From: Larsenimonas rhizosphaerae
Lineage (GTDB): Bacteria; Pseudomonadota; Gammaproteobacteria; Pseudomonadales; Halomonadaceae
Assembly: GCF_023700005.1 (NCBI RefSeq)
Contig: NZ_JAMLJK010000001.1
Coordinates: forward strand, 2,029,096 to 2,093,095
DNA: 64,000 bases
Reading direction: 5' to 3'
Shown piece after piece: positions 42,417 to 54,090 of the stretch (positions are counted from its first letter, which is position 1; every line of letters starts with the position of its first letter). Both the position numbers and the translations under genes were made by a program. The notes beneath the pieces are model-generated. The model worked only from the letters and a program-made list of their open reading frames with translations, was not told where the DNA came from and made no database searches.

Positions 42417-42893
42417 TTATACCAGTGTCAGTTGGCGTCGAATGACATTTATCAGGGTAAACCACCAGGGCCAGAGCACACCGACCACGATGGCTGAATA
42501 TACAAATTCGATGTGCAGCACCGAGGCGCCGAACATCAGTCGCAGCCACTGATCCAGCAACTGGATCAGTCCGAATATGACAATAAGCAGACCCGCCTGC
42601 TGCCACAGGGAATAAATGCGAAGGCGCTGGTAGAGCAATAGAACAAGATAGGCCATCAGCGACAGCAACAAGGCATTATGCCCGAATGTGACCCCTTCCA
42701 GCAGATCAAGAAACAATCCGAAGATAAAGCCGTAAAAGACGCCTACGCGCGAAGGCGTCACAATACACCAGTACGCCAGCATCATGCCGAGCCAGTTGGG
42801 GCGCCAGATCAACCACGCATCCGGCATCGGCATGACCTGCAGCCCCAGTGCCAGCAGCAAGGTCGCCCAGGTAAAGAGCCTAAGGGGCATCAC
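42417..42893 (-). CDS. mreD: Rod shape-determining protein MreD
   Basis: Integral membrane component of the elongasome. The 158-residue product has about five hydrophobic helices and the family segment WLGMMLAYWCIVTPSRVGVFYGF. It overlaps the mreC end by 14 nt. Confidence 0.95.
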   Translation of the reverse strand: MMPLRLFTWATLLLALGLQVMPMPDAWLIWRPNWLGMMLAYWCIVTPSRVGVFYGFIFGLFLDLLEGVTFGHNALLLSLMAYLVLLLYQRLRIYSLWQQAGLLIVIFGLIQLLDQWLRLMFGASVLHIEFVYSAIVVGVLWPWWFTLINVIRRQLTLV

Positions 42894-43779
42894 TGACCTC
42901 CTGACGATCCTTCAGGGGCTCGAGCCCCTGAAGGTGACGCGATACCGTAATGGCCTCATCGCTGACATCGGGGATATCCTTCAGGGCCTCGCGGGCAAAC
43001 AGCATCAAAAAATGCCGGCTTCGCTCCAGTCGGGCTACTGGTGCGGCTTCCACCGTGGCAAAGGGGCCACCGTCGTCAGGTTGTATCCGGGTTACTCGCG
43101 CTACGGGATACCCTTCAGGAAAACGACTTGCCAGTCCGGAGGTAACCAGCAAGTCCCCTTCCCTGACATCTGCATTGTTGGGCACATGCAGCAGCTCCAG
43201 ACTCACGTTTTGCCCGTTACCCTGAATAATGAACCGAAGCCCGGTGCGATTATCCTGCACCGGTACGGCACTGTTGGCATCGGTAATCAGCAATACACGG
43301 CTTGTAAAGCGGGAAACGGCAATGACCTGACCGGTCAGGCCGGAAGCATCCACAACGGGCTGCCCTTCGTAGATGCCGTCATCATGCCCTCGATCAACGA
43401 TCATCTGCTGCACAAAGGGGTCGTTGTCCAGCATCATGAGCTCGGAGGCAACCCAGGAAATATGGCCACGTGGCGTGGCATTGAGCAGGTCACGCAACCG
43501 GCTGTTTTCTTCTACAAGGCTGGCCATGCGCTGATTGCGCTGGGAGAGAATCAGTAACTGATTGCGCAGCGCCTGATTGTCATCAATCAGGTCGTTTTTG
43601 CTGCTGAGAACGGTCGACAACCAGGTCAGGCCCCGGGAGGGCTGACTGACAAACCATTGAACAGGCGCTACCAGCGTCGCTGACTGCTGGCGAACCTGGC
43701 TCATCCACTGAAAGCGATGATCGGCGAACATCAGTACCAGTGCCAGGACCGCGCACAACATCATGCGGTACCCTGGCAC
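42880..43779 (-). CDS. mreC: Rod shape-determining protein MreC
   Basis: Bitopic periplasmic elongasome protein that activates PBP2/RodA. The GTG at 43779 gives 299 residues with a membrane helix (about 5-23), a coiled coil (about 55-85) and the beta domain (QQMIVDRGHDDGIYEGQPV). The frame stays open upstream and encodes KPLFLEGPVPGYRM, which resembles the normal MreC N-terminus (E. coli MKPIFSRGPSLQIRL). At the position of the family start Met there is ATC (43806), 9 nt after AGGAG. True translation may start there or involve a sequence error. Confidence 0.93.
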   Translation of the reverse strand: MPGYRMMLCAVLALVLMFADHRFQWMSQVRQQSATLVAPVQWFVSQPSRGLTWLSTVLSSKNDLIDDNQALRNQLLILSQRNQRMASLVEENSRLRDLLNATPRGHISWVASELMMLDNDPFVQQMIVDRGHDDGIYEGQPVVDASGLTGQVIAVSRFTSRVLLITDANSAVPVQDNRTGLRFIIQGNGQNVSLELLHVPNNADVREGDLLVTSGLASRFPEGYPVARVTRIQPDDGGPFATVEAAPVARLERSRHFLMLFAREALKDIPDVSDEAITVSRHLQGLEPLKDRQEVSDAP

Positions 43780-43861
43780 GGGTCCTTCGAGAAAAAGCGG
43801 CTTGATAAGTCCATGCTCCTGCAGGCCGGTGACAGCACAGGGGCACTGTCACAAGACGGGC

Positions 43862-44908
<1,047 letters not shown>

Positions 44909-45093
44909 TCACCTAGTCCAGACCTAAACCCTGTGCAGATGCGAACGGTATCATCGCCACCCTGATGCGGCAAGCAAGCACGCCTGCCTTCCTGATACGA
45001 GTTATGATACCTTTTTTAGTCAGCCATTCTTACTGGCAGATACATTTTTTCGCATTATTCTTGCTAACCGCCGGAACCACTTCAGGAGTTTCC

Positions 45094-45381
45094 ATGGCGA
45101 TTGAACATGCCGATGTCCTTCGCGCCGCGCATCTGGCCCGTCTGGGCATCGATAATACCGATGCCGAACGTTACGTGGGCGACCTCTCTCGTATCCTCGA
45201 TATGGTAGACGCCCTATCGGGTATTGATACCGATGGCGTCAAGCCGCTGGCTCATCCCCTTGATGCGACCCAGCCGCTCAGGGCCGATGAAGCCATTGAA
45301 CCCAACCGACGCGATACCTATCAGGAAAGTGCCCCGGCCGTAGCCGACGGTTATTACCTGGTACCCCGCGTGGTCGAATGA
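45094..45381 (+). CDS. gatC: Asp/Glu-tRNA amidotransferase subunit C
   Basis: Small bridging subunit of the GatCAB complex that converts Asp-tRNA(Asn)/Glu-tRNA(Gln) to the amides. The start at 45094 has AGGAG 6 nt upstream. The 95-residue product shows AHLARLGI, DLSRILDMVDALSGIDTDG and LRADE. A longer frame from 44965 adds an unrelated hydrophobic stretch. Confidence 0.97.
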   Translation: MAIEHADVLRAAHLARLGIDNTDAERYVGDLSRILDMVDALSGIDTDGVKPLAHPLDATQPLRADEAIEPNRRDTYQESAPAVADGYYLVPRVVE

Positions 45382-45456
45382 GCCTGATTCCTTCAATGCC
45401 GGATTATTTGACCCTTTTCATGATCTGCCGAACACGCCAAGGAGTTCGCTCCCCCC

Positions 45457-46914
45457 ATGCATGACCTGACGCTTGCCGATATCGCCAAGGGACTCGCCAG
45501 AGGCGACTATTCAAGCCGCGAACTGACACAGCATTACCTGTCGCGCATCGAATCCCTGGACCGCCGGTTGAACAGTTTCATCACTGTGACAGGCGAACAC
45601 GCCCTTGCCGCCGCCGATGCTGCCGACGCTGCTCGTCAGAGCGGCCAGGCCGGCATCCTGGCCGGCGTACCACTGGCCTACAAGGATATCTTCTGCACCG
45701 AAGGCGTTCGCACCAGCTGCGGGTCAAGGATGCTCGACAGCTTCAAGGCACCCTATGACGCCACCGTTGTCGAGAAGCTGAAGCTGGCCGGAACCGTCAG
45801 TCTGGGCAAGACCAACATGGACGAATTTGCCATGGGCTCGTCCAATGAAACCAGCTTCTACGGTCCGGTACGCAACCCGTGGAATACGGATCTGGTGCCC
45901 GGTGGTTCCTCTGGCGGTTCTGCCGCCGCCGTAGCCGCAGGGCTGACCCCAGCGGCCCTGGGCACTGACACCGGCGGCTCCATTCGCCAGCCTGCTGCCT
46001 TTTGCGGCATTACCGGCCTGAAACCGACCTATGGTCGTGTCTCGCGCTATGGCATGGTGGCTTACGCCTCGAGCCTTGATCAGGGTGGCCCCATGGCACG
46101 TACGGCTGAAGACTGCGCGCTACTACTCAATGCCATGGCCGGCCATGACCCGCGCGACTCCACAAGCGTTGCCCGCGCGGTACCGGATTACACCCAGTCG
46201 CTGGCCGAACCCCTGAAGGGCCTGAAGATCGGCCTGCCCCGTGAATATTTCGGCGAGGGCCTGGACGGTGGCGTCGAAACCGCCGTGCGTGATGCCATCA
46301 AGGTGTATGAAGCCCTCGGCGCACAGGTCATCGATGTCAGCCTGCCACATACCCGCCTGGCCATCCCGACCTATTACGTCATTGCCCCGGCCGAGGCCTC
46401 GTCGAACCTGTCACGTTATGACGGTGTACGGTTCGGCCATCGTTGCGATGCTCCGACGGATCTGATGGATCTGTACAAGCGGTCGCGGGTTGAAGGGTTT
46501 GGTGAAGAGGTCAAGCGCCGCATCCTGATCGGCACTCACACCCTGTCCGAAGGGTTCTTTGATGCCTATTACAAGAAGGCCCAACAAGTACGTCGCCTGA
46601 TTCGACAGGACTTTCTGGACGCCTTCGACAAGGTTGATGTCCTGATGGGACCTGCTGCGCCTACCCCGGCCTTCGAGCTTGGCAACCAGGCCGATCCGGT
46701 ACAGATGTACCTGCAGGACATCTACACCATTGCCATCAACCTGGCCGGCATTCCCGGTATCAGCGTACCCGCAGGCTTTGCCGGTGACCGCCCGGTCGGC
46801 CTTCAGATTCTGGCACCGCATTTCAGTGAAGCCCACCTGCTGAACGTGGCCCATGCCTTCCAGATGCAGACAGACTGGCATACCCGCCGCCCTGCGCTGA
46901 CCGCCGACGAGTGA
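45457..46914 (+). CDS. gatA: Asp/Glu-tRNA amidotransferase subunit A
   Basis: Amidase subunit that releases ammonia from glutamine. The 485-residue protein has the amidase-signature Lys in [10 protein letters not shown] and the Ser-cisSer nucleophile region [15 protein letters not shown], followed by [16 protein letters not shown]. Confidence 0.99.
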   Translation: MHDLTLADIAKGLARGDYSSRELTQHYLSRIESLDRRLNSFITVTGEHALAAADAADAARQSGQAGILAGVPLAYKDIFCTEGVRTSCGSRMLDSFKAPYDATVVEKLKLAGTVSLGKTNMDEFAMGSSNETSFYGPVRNPWNTDLVPGGSSGGSAAAVAAGLTPAALGTDTGGSIRQPAAFCGITGLKPTYGRVSRYGMVAYASSLDQGGPMARTAEDCALLLNAMAGHDPRDSTSVARAVPDYTQSLAEPLKGLKIGLPREYFGEGLDGGVETAVRDAIKVYEALGAQVIDVSLPHTRLAIPTYYVIAPAEASSNLSRYDGVRFGHRCDAPTDLMDLYKRSRVEGFGEEVKRRILIGTHTLSEGFFDAYYKKAQQVRRLIRQDFLDAFDKVDVLMGPAAPTPAFELGNQADPVQMYLQDIYTIAINLAGIPGISVPAGFAGDRPVGLQILAPHFSEAHLLNVAHAFQMQTDWHTRRPALTADE

Positions 46915-46933
46915 CAAGGAGAAGAAACCGATC

Positions 46934-48388
46934 ATGCAATGGGAAACTGTAATCGGGCTTGAAGTGCACGTTCAGCTGGCCACGCAGTCCAAGATTTTTT
47001 CCGGGGCCTCTACCGCCTATGGCGCCGAGCCTAACACCCAGGCCTGTGCCGTGGACCTGGGCATGCCGGGAGTGCTCCCGGTCGTTAACGAAAATGCGGT
47101 GGCCATGGCCGTAAGGTTCGGACTGGCCATTGGCGCCGAGATTCCGGAAGTATCGATTTTCGAGCGCAAGAATTATTTTTACCCCGATCTCCCCAAGGGA
47201 TATCAGACCAGCCAGATGGCCCAGCCGATTGTCGGACCGGGGACGATTGACATCACGCTTGACGATGGCACCGTCAACGCCGTGCGCATCCACCACGCCC
47301 ATCTGGAAGAGGATGCCGGCAAATCCATGCATGAGAGCTTTCATGGCATGACCGGCATAGACCTGAATCGGGCCGGTACGCCGCTGCTGGAGATTGTATC
47401 CGAGCCGGACATGCGCTCGGCCAGGGAAGCCTCTGCCTATGTGCGTGCCCTGCACGCAATTGTCACCTACATGGGCATTTCCGACGGCAACATGGCGGAA
47501 GGCTCCATGCGATGTGATGTCAATGTCTCCGTACGCCCCAAGGGCCAGGAAGCATTCGGCACCCGCGCCGAGATCAAGAACGTCAACTCGTTCAGGTTCA
47601 TCGAACAGGCCATCGAATGCGAGGTGGAACGTCAGATCGATCTGATCGAGGACGGCGGAAAGGTTGTGCAGGAAACGCGTCTCTTTGACCCGGACCTCAA
47701 CGAAACCCGCAGCATGCGCACCAAGGAAGAAGCCAACGACTACCGCTACTTCCCCTGCCCTGACCTGTTACCAATGATGCTGGACGACGCCTATATCGAG
47801 CATCAACGGTCCCTGCTGCCCGAACTGCCTTCGGAAAAGCGGCAGCGGTTTGAAACCGCTCTGGGTCTGTCTGCCTATGATGCCAGCGTGCTGGCCAGCT
47901 CAAGGGCGATGGCAGACTACTTCGAGCAGGCCATGCAGTCCTGTGGCGATGCCAAGCTGGCTGCCAACTGGGTTCAGGGCGATCTGTCTGCTCGACTGAA
48001 CAAGGCCGGTCTGGACATCAGCGAAAGCCCGGTCAGTGCGACACAGCTGGGTGAGCTGCTGGCGCGCATCAAGGACGACACCATCAATGGCAAGGCCGCC
48101 AAGCAGGTATTCGCTGACCTCTGGGACTGCAAGGGGGAAACCGCCGACCAGATCATCGAGGCACGCGGTCTGAAGCAGGTTACCGATACGGCAGCGATCG
48201 AAGCCATCGTGGACCAGGTCATTACCGACAACCCGGTTCAGGTAACCCAGTATCGGGAAGCCGAACCGGACAAGCGCGGCAAGATGATCGGCTTCTTCGT
48301 GGGCCAGGCCATGAAGGCCTCTCGCGGCACGGCCAACCCGCAACAGGTCAATGCCCTGATCAAGAGCAAGCTGGACGCCCTGTTGTAG
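46934..48388 (+). CDS. gatB: Asp/Glu-tRNA amidotransferase subunit B
   Basis: Kinase/transamidase subunit that activates the tRNA-bound side chain. The 484-residue protein has [27 protein letters not shown] and [14 protein letters not shown], and ends in the tRNA-binding YqeY-like tail. Confidence 0.99.
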   Translation: MQWETVIGLEVHVQLATQSKIFSGASTAYGAEPNTQACAVDLGMPGVLPVVNENAVAMAVRFGLAIGAEIPEVSIFERKNYFYPDLPKGYQTSQMAQPIVGPGTIDITLDDGTVNAVRIHHAHLEEDAGKSMHESFHGMTGIDLNRAGTPLLEIVSEPDMRSAREASAYVRALHAIVTYMGISDGNMAEGSMRCDVNVSVRPKGQEAFGTRAEIKNVNSFRFIEQAIECEVERQIDLIEDGGKVVQETRLFDPDLNETRSMRTKEEANDYRYFPCPDLLPMMLDDAYIEHQRSLLPELPSEKRQRFETALGLSAYDASVLASSRAMADYFEQAMQSCGDAKLAANWVQGDLSARLNKAGLDISESPVSATQLGELLARIKDDTINGKAAKQVFADLWDCKGETADQIIEARGLKQVTDTAAIEAIVDQVITDNPVQVTQYREAEPDKRGKMIGFFVGQAMKASRGTANPQQVNALIKSKLDALL

Positions 48389-48396
48389 TTCGGCAT

Positions 48397-48417
48397 CCGG
48401 GCCCCCCAGGGGCCCGG
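48397..48417 (+). terminator. GC-rich hairpin after gatB
   Basis: CCGGGCCCC and GGGGCCCGG form a perfect 9-bp stem around CCA, 9 nt after the gatB stop. The T-run is weak, so efficiency is uncertain. Confidence 0.55.
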
Positions 48418-48489
48418 CATTCTGTTCCGTGACCATCTATACTCTTGCATCGTATTGATAATAAATACCAGGGACGGGAACTCGTTGAC

Positions 48490-49392
48490 ATGCCTTCGCC
48501 GCAGTCTGCCTATCGGTGTGAAACACCGGAACCATCTTGCTTATCGTCGGACACCCTGCACAACGCGTTGCACACTGCGCTGCTGGGAGACAACGCAGCC
48601 AGTGATGACATCATCACTCGTGCCTGTCGGCATCACCTCAAGACCACTGGCGGATTGCTCCGGGCACGACTGGCCTTCAGCACGGCACGCGCTCTGGAGA
48701 TCCCCTCAACCACAGCCCTGACCCTTGCACTGATTCCCGAGCTCTTGCATAACGCATCGCTGATCCACGATGACGTGCAGGACCGGGATGAAACCCGTCG
48801 TGGTCATCCGAGCCTCTGGAAGGCCTTTTCTGCCGAGGTTGCCCTGTGTGTGGGTGACCTGCATATATCTGCCGCCTACGGCTGCGCAGGAGCGCTGCAG
48901 AACTACCCGAATATCCTTGCCGAACTGATCACCTGCACTCATGCAGGCGTAACCCGGACCATACACGGCCAGGCACAGGATCTGGCCGGGTCGGCTGGAT
49001 GCGAGCTGACAACCTACCTGTCGATGGCACGTGACAAGACGGCCCCGTTGATCGGACTGTCGCTTGAACTTCCCCTGCGTACCGGTGGCCATCATGCCGC
49101 CCTGCCATGGGCCGCAAAAGCCGTGGATGCCTTTGCCATTGCCTACCAGATTGCCGACGACATCGATGACATCGAGCGGGATGCCCTACGCCCCGGCAGT
49201 GACAACCTGGTCCACCGACTGGCTGCTGATCATCCGGATGATGCCCTCGACAGGGCTGTTCAGATGGCCATGCACTACCTCGATCAGGCCGAAACAATGG
49301 CTCGCCAACTGCCTGGCGACAGTGGCCTGCCACTACGCCATGAGACACACCGACTCGGACAGCGTCTGAGTACGTCAAGGGACACCCAATGA
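48490..49392 (+). CDS. crtE: Geranylgeranyl diphosphate synthase-type polyprenyl synthetase CrtE
   Basis: Makes the C20 precursor geranylgeranyl diphosphate for carotenoids. The ATG at 48490 gives 300 residues; a TTG at 48445 is an alternative. The first Asp-rich motif is DDVQD at 94-98 (LIHDDVQDRDETRRG) and the second is DDIDD at 223-227. The first motif is DDxxD, whereas CrtE of Pantoea-type clusters has DDxxxxD. The stop overlaps crtI by ATGA. First gene of a four-gene operon. Confidence 0.9.
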   Translation: MPSPQSAYRCETPEPSCLSSDTLHNALHTALLGDNAASDDIITRACRHHLKTTGGLLRARLAFSTARALEIPSTTALTLALIPELLHNASLIHDDVQDRDETRRGHPSLWKAFSAEVALCVGDLHISAAYGCAGALQNYPNILAELITCTHAGVTRTIHGQAQDLAGSAGCELTTYLSMARDKTAPLIGLSLELPLRTGGHHAALPWAAKAVDAFAIAYQIADDIDDIERDALRPGSDNLVHRLAADHPDDALDRAVQMAMHYLDQAETMARQLPGDSGLPLRHETHRLGQRLSTSRDTQ

Positions 49393-50858
49393 GCCACACC
49401 ATCGTTATCGGCGGCGGTTTCGGCGGCATCGCCGCCGCCCTTCGCGCCCGCAAACTGGGGCACGATGTGACCCTGCTGGAGCGCAACGATTCGCTGGGCG
49501 GACGGGCTCAGGTCTTCGAGGACCAGGGTTATCGCTTTGATGCCGGCCCGACCGTTATTACCGCGCCCTTTCTGTTCGAAGAGCTGTTTGGCCTGTTCGG
49601 CAAGAAAATGTCGGACTATCTCACCATGCTGCCACTGGACGTGTGGTACCGCTTCCACTTTTCCGATGGACGTAGTTTCGATTACGGCAGTGACATGGAC
49701 AGGACACTGGCCGACATTGCGCGTTTCAATCCAGAGGATGTCGACGGTTATAAAAAACTGCTGGCTCGTTCGGAAGCGATCTACAAGGTCGGCTTCGAGC
49801 AGCTGGCCGACCAGCCGTTTCATCGTGTCTCCACCATGCTCAAGCAGGTTCCAGCGCTGCTCCGACTGGGCAGCTATCGGTCGGTGTGGGGAATGGTCAG
49901 CCATTACCTCAAGGACCCGATGCTGAGGCGCGCCTTCTCCATTCCCCCGCTGCTTGTCGGCGGCAACCCCTTTCGAACCACCAGCATCTATGCGCTGATT
50001 CCGTGGCTTGAACGCAAATGGGGTGTTCATTTTCCAAAGGGTGGTACCGGCGCCCTGGTCCAGGGGCTGACTCGCCTGATGCGCGAAGAAGGCATTCAGA
50101 TCCGTACCCAGTGCACCGTGGATCACATTACCTGCGAAGGCCGTCGCGCCACCGGCGTCCGGCTGGCCAGCGGTGAAACCCTGACTGCGGATCGAGTCAT
50201 TGCCAACGCAGATGCCGCCTACCTGTATCGTCACATGGTACGCGAACTGCCCAAGGCAGCCCGTTTCAAGCTCGATCATGCAAGATACTCGATGGGGTTG
50301 TTTGTTCTTTACCTGGGCGTCAACCGCACCTATGACGATGTAGCCCACCACACCATCTGGCTGGGAGAACAGTACAGGGAACTGCTGGAAGACATCTTCG
50401 AACACAAGGTCATGAAGGATGACTTCTCGCTTTACGTGCATCGACCCACCGCCACGGACGACAGCTTTGCTCCGCCAGGCTGTGACTCCTTCTATATTCT
50501 GGCACCTGTTCCCAATCTGCAGGGCGATATCGACTGGTCAAAGCGTGCCGGCACGCTGGGTGATGCGATCATCAAGGCCCTGTCGGCCACCATATTGCCT
50601 GACGTCGAAAAGCACATTGACACGCGGTTTCACATGACACCGGAAGATTTCAAAAATCGCTATCTCAGCGAGCACGGCACCGGCTTTTCAATCGCGCCCC
50701 TGTTTCAACAGTCCGCCTGGTTCCGGTTTCACAACAAAAGTGAGGTGCTCGACCGATTGTATCTGGTAGGAGCTGGCACTCATCCGGGAGCCGGACTGCC
50801 TGGCGTGGTATCCAGTGCCAAGGTTGTCGAGCGACTTTTGAAAGAAGAAACCCCATGA
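49389..50858 (+). CDS. crtI: Phytoene desaturase CrtI
   Basis: FAD-dependent desaturase that, in the bacterial type, turns phytoene into lycopene. The 489-residue protein begins with the dinucleotide-binding loop GGGFGG at 8-13 and an acidic strand end LLERNDSLGGRAQVF. YRFDAGPTVIT follows, and the C-terminal signature VGAGTHPGAGLPGVVSSAK closes it. ATGA overlaps join it to both neighbours. Confidence 0.96.
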   Translation: MSHTIVIGGGFGGIAAALRARKLGHDVTLLERNDSLGGRAQVFEDQGYRFDAGPTVITAPFLFEELFGLFGKKMSDYLTMLPLDVWYRFHFSDGRSFDYGSDMDRTLADIARFNPEDVDGYKKLLARSEAIYKVGFEQLADQPFHRVSTMLKQVPALLRLGSYRSVWGMVSHYLKDPMLRRAFSIPPLLVGGNPFRTTSIYALIPWLERKWGVHFPKGGTGALVQGLTRLMREEGIQIRTQCTVDHITCEGRRATGVRLASGETLTADRVIANADAAYLYRHMVRELPKAARFKLDHARYSMGLFVLYLGVNRTYDDVAHHTIWLGEQYRELLEDIFEHKVMKDDFSLYVHRPTATDDSFAPPGCDSFYILAPVPNLQGDIDWSKRAGTLGDAIIKALSATILPDVEKHIDTRFHMTPEDFKNRYLSEHGTGFSIAPLFQQSAWFRFHNKSEVLDRLYLVGAGTHPGAGLPGVVSSAKVVERLLKEETP

Positions 50859-51778
50859 ATGAAGCACGCGCCCTGCTTGCCCGACACGGCAAGTCATTCT
50901 GGTTTGCCAGCCGGTTCATGGAAAAAGGCGATGCCGATGATGCCGCACAGCTCTACGCTGCCTGCCGCATTCTGGATGATCTTGCCGATGAAGACATGCC
51001 CAGCGCCGAAGAAAATGTACGGGCACGGCAGCGCCTTCAATGCATTCGCGAAGAACTTTTCACCCCGGCCGCCGCCGGTGATGACCCTGTCACGAAAGCA
51101 CTCAAGGACCTGCATGTTCGCCGAGGGGTTAACCTTGACGCTGCTGCTGCATTGATTACGGCATTGACCCGCGACGCCGACACCAGCCTCCAGCTTGATA
51201 ACCAGGCCGAACTGCTGCGGTACTGCTATGGCGCAGCCGGCACCGTGGGCGTCATGATGGCGCCACTGATCGGTGCACCCTCCGATGCCTGGCCCCACGC
51301 CATCGATCTGGGCATCGCCATGCAATTGACCAACATTGCTCGGGATATTCAGGAAGATGCGCGATTGGGCCGACGTTATGTGCCTGGCGACTGGGTCGAC
51401 CAGGCCCCGCCAGCGGCGCTCGATAATCCGGCTGGCTCGCTGGCCGTCAAAGCAGCCGCGGCCAACCTTGCCCTGCTGGAACTGGCCGACACCTACTATC
51501 AAAGCGGTGCCGATGGCTTTCAACGTATCCCGATCAAAAATCGACGCGCGATCGCCGTCGCAGCAGAGGTCTATCGCGGTATCGGCCTTCAACTTCGTAC
51601 GCGTCAGGGGCGCTACTGGGATGGCCGTGCCATGGTGTCACTGCCAGGTAAAGTGAGGCTCGCCGCCAGACGACTGACAGGACATGGGCATATCAGGCCC
51701 GCCGGTCGCCCTGGGCATGACAGCACCCTGCATGCGGCGCTGGCCGGGCTTCCCGGCACCCATCCGCCCTCATCATGA
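50855..51778 (+). CDS. crtB: Phytoene synthase CrtB
   Basis: Condenses two geranylgeranyl diphosphates to phytoene. The 307-residue protein has Asp-rich motif DDLADED at 41-47 and the second motif LTNIARDIQEDARLGRRYVP. KSFWFASRFM near the N-terminus is typical of the family. Confidence 0.96.
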   Translation: MNEARALLARHGKSFWFASRFMEKGDADDAAQLYAACRILDDLADEDMPSAEENVRARQRLQCIREELFTPAAAGDDPVTKALKDLHVRRGVNLDAAAALITALTRDADTSLQLDNQAELLRYCYGAAGTVGVMMAPLIGAPSDAWPHAIDLGIAMQLTNIARDIQEDARLGRRYVPGDWVDQAPPAALDNPAGSLAVKAAAANLALLELADTYYQSGADGFQRIPIKNRRAIAVAAEVYRGIGLQLRTRQGRYWDGRAMVSLPGKVRLAARRLTGHGHIRPAGRPGHDSTLHAALAGLPGTHPPSS

Positions 51779-52914
51779 GCGCCCGCTGTGATATCGCGAT
51801 TCTGGGAGGTGGCTGCGCCGGCCTGAGTCTGGCATGGCACCTCTGTCAGCAGCCATCAACGCAGCGCATCATCATCATAGAACCTCGCAGGGAGTATGAG
51901 GAGGACCGCACCTGGTGCGGCTGGCCGCTTGCGCCTCACCCCTTTGATCACTGCGTTGTCGCGCGCTGGCATCAGTGGACACTGACCACGACACAGGGCC
52001 ACACCCGAGTCAGGTCGCCCCTGGGCTACGAAATGATCAGCGCGCAGCTATTTTACGACACGACTCGGGCCGCCATTGACGCCGCACCGCACGTCACGCT
52101 GTGGACCGGAGTCCGGGCCGGCCCGCTTGAAGAGCGCGATGATGAGGTGATAATCACGCTGGATAATGGCCAGACCCTTGCTGCACGGCAGGTTATCGAC
52201 ACCCGCCCCAGAGCAACCAGGCTGGCACCCCCCTGGCGCTGGCAGGATTTTGCCGGGCGCCTCATCGAATCCCCCCTGCTTGGAGAGGATGCCACGGCGG
52301 AGTTGATGAATTTCGCTGCAGCGCCCCCGCCGGACGGGGAAGCGCTGGATTTCGTGTACCTGCTGCCGACGGGAGATCACACGGCACTGGTAGAGTGGAC
52401 CCGGTTTGGACGTGCCCCCACTCCACCCGGCGAACTTGATGCCCGGCTAATGCAGTACATAGACCAACGCTTTGGCAAGGTTCACTGCCTGCGTCAGGAA
52501 GCCGGGACACTGCCCATGGCACCGGCTGACGGCCATCACCAGGGTCGCATTCTCCATGCAGGCACCGCCGGAGGCGCCATGCGGCCGGCAACCGGCTACG
52601 CCTTTCACGCCATTCAGCGCTGGGCACTCGACTGTAGCACCGCGATGATCGCAGGCAAGGCTCCGACAGCGCACACCACACCACGCTGGCTGCTGGAACT
52701 TGATCGTATCTACATGACCGCCCTGTCGCGCTATCCGGACCAGGCTCCTGAATTCTATCGTCAGCTGTTTGCACGATTACCGGCCGAGCGTGTGATCCGG
52801 TTTCTGGCAGGGCAGCCAACGTTCACGGATGTATGGCGCGTCATGTCAGCCCTTCCTCCCCGCCCGTTTCTATCAAGTGCGGCGCACCTTTATCTTCCCC
52901 TTCAGAGCAAATGA
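51775..52914 (+). CDS. crtY: Lycopene beta-cyclase CrtY
   Basis: Cyclises both ends of lycopene to give beta-carotene. The 379-residue protein has an N-terminal nucleotide-binding loop GGGCAGLSLA (11-20), RTWCGW, the conserved DTRP motif and the C-terminal GGAMRPATGYAFHAIQRWA. It is the last gene of crtEIBY. No crtZ, crtW or crtX follows, so beta-carotene is the predicted end product of this locus. Confidence 0.94.
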   Translation: MSARCDIAILGGGCAGLSLAWHLCQQPSTQRIIIIEPRREYEEDRTWCGWPLAPHPFDHCVVARWHQWTLTTTQGHTRVRSPLGYEMISAQLFYDTTRAAIDAAPHVTLWTGVRAGPLEERDDEVIITLDNGQTLAARQVIDTRPRATRLAPPWRWQDFAGRLIESPLLGEDATAELMNFAAAPPPDGEALDFVYLLPTGDHTALVEWTRFGRAPTPPGELDARLMQYIDQRFGKVHCLRQEAGTLPMAPADGHHQGRILHAGTAGGAMRPATGYAFHAIQRWALDCSTAMIAGKAPTAHTTPRWLLELDRIYMTALSRYPDQAPEFYRQLFARLPAERVIRFLAGQPTFTDVWRVMSALPPRPFLSSAAHLYLPLQSK

Positions 52915-52977
52915 TCCTTCGTACCATGAAGTGCTAACACAAAGTATTATTTCGCCAGACGCACCTCCGTTCTAATC

Positions 52978-52994
52978 TACGTGAGCACGACGTA
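52978..52994. promoter_or_regulatory. Small palindrome upstream of dctP
   Basis: TACGT and ACGTA arms flank a 7-nt centre within the 130-bp gap between crtY and dctP. It could be a regulator site for the TRAP operon. Support is the symmetry only. Confidence 0.2.
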
Positions 52995-53008
52995 ACAATA
53001 TGTAATAA

Positions 53009-54043
<1,035 letters not shown>

Positions 54044-54047
54044 AATT

Positions 54048-54071
54048 ACCGGGCTACGGCCCGGTTTTTTT
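54048..54071 (+). terminator. Intrinsic terminator between dctP and dctQ
   Basis: ACCGGGC and GCCCGGT form a 7-bp stem with a TACG loop, followed by a run of Ts, only 4 nt after the dctP stop. It probably lowers dctQM expression relative to the binding protein. Confidence 0.8.
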
Positions 54072-54090
54072 GATACCAAGGAGTAAGCCG

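Noticed and set aside
49284-50441. Long open frame (385 codons) on the minus strand over crtE/crtI
   Set aside because: It lies entirely opposite the clear crtI coding sequence, has no recognisable domain and reflects the GC-rich third positions of the true gene.
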